This document shows positions 58,849-64,000 of a stretch of 64,000 nt of DNA, piece by piece (position 1 is the stretch's first letter; each line of letters opens with the position of its first letter). The DNA is from Hyalella azteca (Eukaryota > Arthropoda > Malacostraca > Amphipoda > Hyalellidae). The stretch spans positions 124,001 through 188,000 of the forward strand of contig NW_025943855.1 in assembly GCF_000764305.2 (NCBI RefSeq), written 5' to 3'. The notes beneath the pieces are model-generated. The model was not told the origin of the DNA. It searched no databases and saw only the letters and a program-made list of their open reading frames with translations. Both the position numbers and the translations under genes were made by a program.

Positions 58849-61800
58849 TGTTGTTGTTGTTTGTTGCACCCGTCACGCTCACCGGGGGGAGGCTCTGATG
58901 GTGGGCGGGGGGCCAGCACCGGAAGAGGGGGGAGATGAGCAAAGGCAGGGAGGGTGGCCAGGATTGCCGCTGCCTCCACGGGGCTGTCCCACAGTGAGGA
59001 GACGCTGAGAGACATGGGGAATGCGGGGCAGACTAAGAGGTGCTGAACAGACTGGAGGGGATCCCCGCACTCTGGGCAGGTGGAGCTAGGAGAGCGTCCA
59101 ATCCTGGTGGATTTGGATGCCAGGGAGCTACAGTATCCCGAGTGGAGCTGGGATAACACTGAGCGGTAGGGGTGAGGGAGTGAAGCCTCCACTGATGCAA
59201 TTGGCGGTGGCGGGGCTGCGAGGACGGCGTTTATGGCGTCAGTTGCCACAAAGCGGGAGGTGATCTCCCTGCGGAGAGACCACTTGGCGGCTTCTCTGTA
59301 TGTACCGGCAGGTAAGATGCCATTTGCCAAGAGTGGTGTGACAGGATGGCCGAACCTTGACTGTATCGAGGCTTTCATAGGGCGGTCCCCGAGAGGGGCA
59401 GAGACCCTGCGAAAAGAAGCATGGGAGGGCTAGAGGGCGCTGGCAAGGAACTGGGCACAAGCCAGGTCCAGGTGCACAGACAAAGAATAGACGCCGGTCT
59501 CCTGGTGCAGATGGGAGATTGGGGCCATTTTGAGGCAGCCGGTGGCTAGTCTCAATGCAGTATTTTGTATTATCTGCAGGCTGGCAACTGCATTAAAAGA
59601 GGCAACAGGGTACCAGATGGGGGCTGTGTATTAGAGGATTGAGCATGTGATGGTACGGTAGGTGACAACTATGTCCTTCTTGGAGAAGCCCCAGTTGGTG
59701 CCAGCAAGGGCTTTTAAGATGCGGAGAGAACCCGTTGGTTTTGTGGCTATGGCTCTTGCATGAGGGGAGAAAGTGAAGTGTGTATCCCAGGTGATGCCTA
59801 GGATTTTAGGGGTTTTATCCAGTGGGATGATGCCGTTGCAGATGGTGGCAGATGGGTGGTATTGGGATTGGTGCGTATCTGGGGTGAAGAGTGTGACCGA
59901 GGACTTGCCAGGAGCCATGGTCAGTTTCTTAACAGCTGACCAGTCTGAGATGCTGCGAAGAAGCAAGGCAAGCTCAGCCTCCACAGCGTCTAGCCTTGGG
60001 GACGACACAAAGATGGTAAGGTTGTCCGTGTATGAGGCAATATTGGGGTAGGCACTGGGATGTCAGAGATGACCAAGCCCTGGGGAACGTCTGAGTGGAT
60101 GGCTCTGAAAGGTGATTGAATTCTGAGGTAGAGGCAAGATTCCTGCCTGCCTTAGAGGTAGCAGCACAGCCAGCGGACCAGGTTGTGATGTAGGTCCAAG
60201 GCCGCAATCATGCTTAGGAGGAGAGGGTGGTTGACACTGTCAAAAGCCTTTGAGAGGTCGACTGCCGCACTGACAGTCCGGGCTGAAGGGTGCCGAGAGT
60301 TAAAGCCCATCATGATCTGGTGCGTGAGTGTGAGGGCGGTAACAGTGGAGTGTCCTTGTCTGAAACCCTGTTGCTAGGGGATGGTGGTGAGGGATCCTAA
60401 GATATAGGAGAGCACAAGACGCTCTAGGATCTTGGCTGCAGGGCAGAGGAGGGAGATAGGGTGGTATGAAGAGCCCTGGTTTCTGGGTTTGCCCGGTTTG
60501 AGGATTGGAATACTTATTGAATTTTTCCAAATGGATTTGATGGAGGCTGTGGCGACGGAGGCGTTGAAAATGCAGGTGAGGTACTGGTTACCGCGTGGTC
60601 CGAGGTGCTTAAGATGAAGGACCGTGAGGCCGTCCGGACCTCGAGCAAAGGAGTTGTTGGCGGCAGCAATGGCAAGCTTCACCATGTCAGGTGTGAACAG
60701 GGAGAAGTCCCTATCGAGGGGATGTTCAGCCCGGATTTGACGTATGAGGCGGCGGGCGGAAGGGCTTTGGGAGTGGGGAGCAATCGAAGTAAATAACTTG
60801 CAGAAGGCGGAGGAGATCTTGCGCTGAGATGAAAAAGTATTCAGACCAAATTGGATTGGCTGATTGGGGGAGGGTGGCTTTGCTTTCCAGCTAGAGAGCA
60901 AAGGAGATTCCAGTGCTTAGACTGGTTTGCACGCCTGCAGCATGACGCAAGATGAGTTTGCCATATGTTTCTGGTGTGGACCTGAATGGACATACTAATT
61001 TCCAGGTTGAGTTCTGGGAGCCGGGGGTCTGTTGGATTACGTGCCCTGATGTCATCCCGTTGCTCGATGAGCAACCAGGTGCCAGGGTTGACCCAAGGGG
61101 GAGAAATCCTTCTGGAAACCAGCAGGGATATGCTGTCTGGCAGCAGTCGTCAAAATTTCCCTCAAGGTCGACTCACCGCCACACAAGGTATGGGAGGGAC
61201 CATCTGGAGTGCCATTTCGATGGCTGCCGTGTAGGTGGGCCAGTCAGCTTTTTTGAAGTTGACGTATGAGCGAGCAGCCTGGGGGGTTGGAGAGTCGACA
61301 GAGGAAGGGAGATGAATCAGAATGGGCAGGTGGTCTGAGTTAAGGGTGATTTGAGGAGCCCTGGAGATGACGAGCAGTAGATGATTGTTGATGATGGCGA
61401 GGTCTGGAGAGGAGGTTGGGCCGTGGTAGGGGAGGCAGGTATGGGAATCCTCGTTGAGGAAGGTAAGGGAGGAACCGGCAACGAGGTCGTCAACTATGGC
61501 TCCTCACGCTGCGGCTCTCTGGTCTTCCATGTGGGAGAACCAGGAAGGATGATGGGCGTTAAAATCGCCAACTATCAGATTGTCGCCCGGTATGGAGACT
61601 ATGTCAGAAAGTTCCAGGGAATATCCCGGGAGGCAGGAGGAAGCCGGTGGGATATAAACATTAATGATGCAAAGAGGGGAACCATTAAGAGGAGTGGTGA
61701 TACAGCAGAACTAACATACAGCAATAATTTTGATACCATTGGATAGGTATCAGCTTTAAGAGGAGACTAAAAACCACAAAAGCCAAAATTGTAAATTTTG

Positions 61801-61850
61801 GACCCAGACGCTCCCCATATATTAACATTAAACATAGGCAAAAATGCCTG
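58849..61850 (-). pseudogene. decayed Jockey-like non-LTR retrotransposon
   Basis: Read on the minus strand, in order: an APE-type endonuclease (INVYIPPAS and GDFNAHHPSW near 61,550-61,650, SSPDLAII near 61,390-61,412); a linker; reverse transcriptase (ARGPDGLTVLHLKHLG, WKNSISIPILKPGKP, QQGFRQGHST, AVDLSKAFDSVNH near 60,235-60,270); and a C-terminal C-x2-C-x8-H-x3-C knuckle (CPECGDPLQSVQHLLVC, about 59,028-59,078). It ends in a (CAA)n-like tail at 58,849-58,865. In-frame stops lie at 61,504-61,506, in front of QQGFR and after the CCYL motif. The catalytic Y-x-D-D box reads YTDN (about 60,015-60,035), so it is inactive. The 5' end is blurred and no target duplication was found. A full element would be longer, with an additional upstream ORF. 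Confidence 0.88.
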
Positions 61851-61879
61851 GCAGTGCACTTAAATAGCCAGTCTGAACA

Positions 61880-62090
61880 CACTCTGCTTTAGTAACCCGG
61901 CTGCAGTTGTGCGGGATGGTTCTTGTGCAATCGTTAGCACCATCCTTGAAAGAAATTGAGCTCCAGTATTGTCTAGTCTTGCCTCCTTGCAACCTTGAAT
62001 GTCTATTTCAAGGCGTGCGGAACTTGTCGTAATCCACTGAACATTCACACTTATTGTCACTGCAAACCTATCTCCTACAGTTTTTAAGCT
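61880..62090 (-). other. exon-like open frame upstream of the LINE
   Basis: After TATCATTGTTGTAG (acceptor-like) a minus-strand frame of about 65 codons runs LKTVGDRFAVTISVNVQWI, then TTSSARLEIDIQGCKEARLD, then NTGAQFLSRMVLTIAQEP. Composition is even and coding-like, unlike its surroundings. It could be a host exon whose intron received the LINE, or part of the LINE's upstream ORF. I do not recognise the family, and no strong donor is visible. Confidence 0.28.
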
Positions 62091-62625
62091 ACAACAATGA
62101 TAGGTATACCATTTGATTTGCAAATAAATTATCTAGAGATTGGTCAGACTTTTTTTCAATTTTGTGAAAGTTTTTAAAATATTTTGAAAAAAGGGGGGAT
62201 CAAAAAATTTATGAAAAATGCTCGCCCACCCACAAAAATTTGAATTTTGGAAAAAGCTCTGACGAATCGATAGATATGGTCCTTACGCATCGAATGATAT
62301 GCGTCTCGATGTAAATAGCTTGAAAATCATAGGAGGAGATTTCTAAGAATTTCATATTTCCTTTCATTTTTTTAATTAACATGAATAAATGATGTCTATT
62401 TTTTGGTTCTCACATGTGTACCAAGTTTCAAAGTGATCCGTCTGTAAATAGCTGAGCATTTTGGCAAGACTCTTCCCATAAAAAACTATTGGTATAAATG
62501 ATAATTTCACAGGCAATTTTTAAATATCACAGGCCTAAATATGCTGCTTTTCTTATTATTTACATTGAAGAAACTAGGTAAGGTCTATAAAAATGGTTTA
62601 ATTGCCCACTAGCACAAGCCTTTTT
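62091..62625. other. noncoding, possibly old repeat
   Basis: It includes ACCAAGTTTCAAAGTGATCC-type text typical of dispersed repeats, but no second copy is seen in the window. Confidence 0.35.
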
Positions 62626-63080
62626 ACAACACCTCTCTTTAGCTTCACTTCTTGTCTGTTTGTTTGTCTGCTACAAATCTTGTAATCGAAATTTAATACA
62701 ATTCTATTTATCCTATTGATCTGAAATTTTGCACACTTGTGTAAAGTTGGAGGCAATGCATGAATCAAATATCAAAATAAATGATTTTAAAAATGAATTT
62801 TTTTTTTCAATATAAAAAATTGAAAAAATAATTTTGTCAGCTACAAATCTTATAACTGATTTTTGACACACTTTTACCTGTCTAACTGATCTAAAATTTT
62901 GCACACTTGTGTGAAGACAGAGGCAATGCATGAATCAATTAACAGAATAAATAATTTTGGAAAAAAAATTTATATATTAAAAAAAATTAAAAAATTAAAT
63001 TTTTTAATATTTGAAAATTTAATGAGAAATTTATTGTACATCTGTAAGATTGGAGACACTAGATTCTTTGGAAGTGTTGT
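62626..63080 (-). mobile_element. 455-bp TIR element (MITE-like), copy 2
   Basis: An inverse-oriented copy of 2,808-3,260. It starts ACAACACCTCTCT and ends GGAAGTGTTGT, and contains the two-block interior with AAATTTTGCACACTTGTGT. No target duplication is obvious. Confidence 0.7.
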
Positions 63081-63384
63081 CTTCCAAAGACAAGTAAAAA
63101 GTAATTTTTAAACATATATTATTGTCTCATTCATTCAGGCATCTGAGGGTTATTCCCAATGTTCCAGATAGGCATAACTCACTGTGAGCTACTGTCAATA
63201 CCATTAATGATGCCACGGCACCTATGTTACCAACCTTCAATGGAAACTATCTATTTTGTAATCAAAACTGAGCCACTACTTTCTAGCGCAATCAGAAAAA
63301 GCCTCTAAGTTATTATTTGCAACTATATGTATGCACCGTGGCAAAGTAGAGACTTCCTTTATCCTTCCTTCCTTTAGTAGTAGA

Positions 63385-63530
63385 GATTCATCCTTTAGGA
63401 GTATTATTACTAAACAACTATGTAAGGTATCATGGAAACCCATGTTACTAAGTACAGTAGCAAAGTAAAGACATTTAGATTCATCCTTTAGGAGTATTAT
63501 TACTAGACAACTATATAAGGTTTCATGGAT
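63385..63530. repeat. 94-bp direct duplication
   Basis: GATTCATCCTTTAGGAGTAT followed by TATTACTARACAACTAT and AAGGT occurs at 63,386 and 63,480. The minus-strand frame over it (63,276-63,689) repeats SCLVIILLKDES and is unrecognised. Confidence 0.85.
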
Positions 63531-64000
63531 AGGTACCCACGTTAGCATATTAATATTAAATGATATTTCAAAGTAGATCAGGAAATTGAAAGTCAACTGG
63601 TCTCTAAAAAATCTTTTGTTTGACACTATCTGGCAATCAAACACTAAAAATTTTAATTCATGTCCTTTTTTGTCTAGAATATTGGTCAATGGGGTTTTAA
63701 ATACTCGTATGTTGGCAAGATCATTTGTTGTGGATTTGCTGGCAAGATCATATTAGCCATAGGTACTTTGATAAATCTCCTATTTCTCCTTATAATCATG
63801 AATGTGTACCTATCTACAGATTAGAATACTGATTACAGTTTTTAATTGTTCTAACATTTGAACTGCAGATTCCAGATAGCAAGAGCATTTAAATAAAAAA
63901 AGAGAGCAGAGCAACACAATGCGATGTTGCATTCATAGAAACTTGGTTCCATCTCATGCTCATCATGCCATGCTCCGCTTGGCTGCCAGCGCACCAGTAC
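63531..64000. other. noncoding, no feature
   Basis: GGCAAGATCAT occurs twice near 63,714-63,750. No gene recognised up to the window edge. Confidence 0.4.

Overview
This is AT-rich, intron- and transposon-dominated DNA from an animal nuclear genome. Nothing in it looks bacterial: there are no operons, no ribosome-binding-site-led genes and almost no long open frames. The splice-site motifs, tRNA-derived SINEs, CR1/L2-like and Jockey-like LINEs, and TA-target and hAT-type DNA transposons fit an invertebrate, perhaps an arthropod. The taxon cannot be fixed from the sequence.

One host gene is supported, on the minus strand. A probable promoter and 5' UTR exon lies at about 50,708-50,850 (E2F, CCAAT and YY1/TISU-like motifs, GTGAGT donor). 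It reads through an intron of about 8.7 kb into a coding exon at 41,728-41,957, which encodes an arginine/serine-rich N-terminus starting MPRSRYY. Its downstream exons were not found. Two minus-strand sites at 22,117 and 7,321 have the shape of recursive splice sites (pyrimidine tract, AG, then GTRAGT), so much of 1-41,727 may be one long intron. A few exon-like scraps (22,003-22,116 minus, 34,504-34,604 plus, 20,046-20,344 minus, 61,880-62,090 minus) are listed at low confidence.

Left half (1-41.7 kb): mostly unique-looking AT-rich DNA with many tandem arrays. Units are 36 bp at 1.2 kb, 54 bp built of 18-bp subunits at 7.6-8.25 kb, 15 bp at 11.7 kb, 44 bp at 32.7 kb, about 73 bp at 34.7 kb, 17 bp at 35.9-36.3 kb, 60 bp at 37.1 kb and 23 bp at 40.9 kb. 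There is also a long near-perfect inverted repeat at 30,546-31,174 with an 18-bp spacer, and scattered copies of two dispersed repeat families.

Right half (42-64 kb): a transposon graveyard. The first intron of the SR gene holds two MITE-like inverted-repeat elements and a three-level nest: a hAT-like element (47,406-49,497, 8-bp target duplication) inside a TA-target element (46,548-49,578) inside an older relative of that element (45,978-49,827). Upstream of the gene, a CR1/L2-like LINE fragment is split by a tRNA-SINE with an exact 8-bp duplication, and the SINE tail resembles the LINE 3' end. A third TA-target copy (57,991-58,833) abuts a decayed Jockey-like LINE (58,849-61,850) with in-frame stops and a ruined reverse transcriptase active site. 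A 455-bp TIR element at 62,626-63,080 is an inverted copy of the one at 2,808-3,260.
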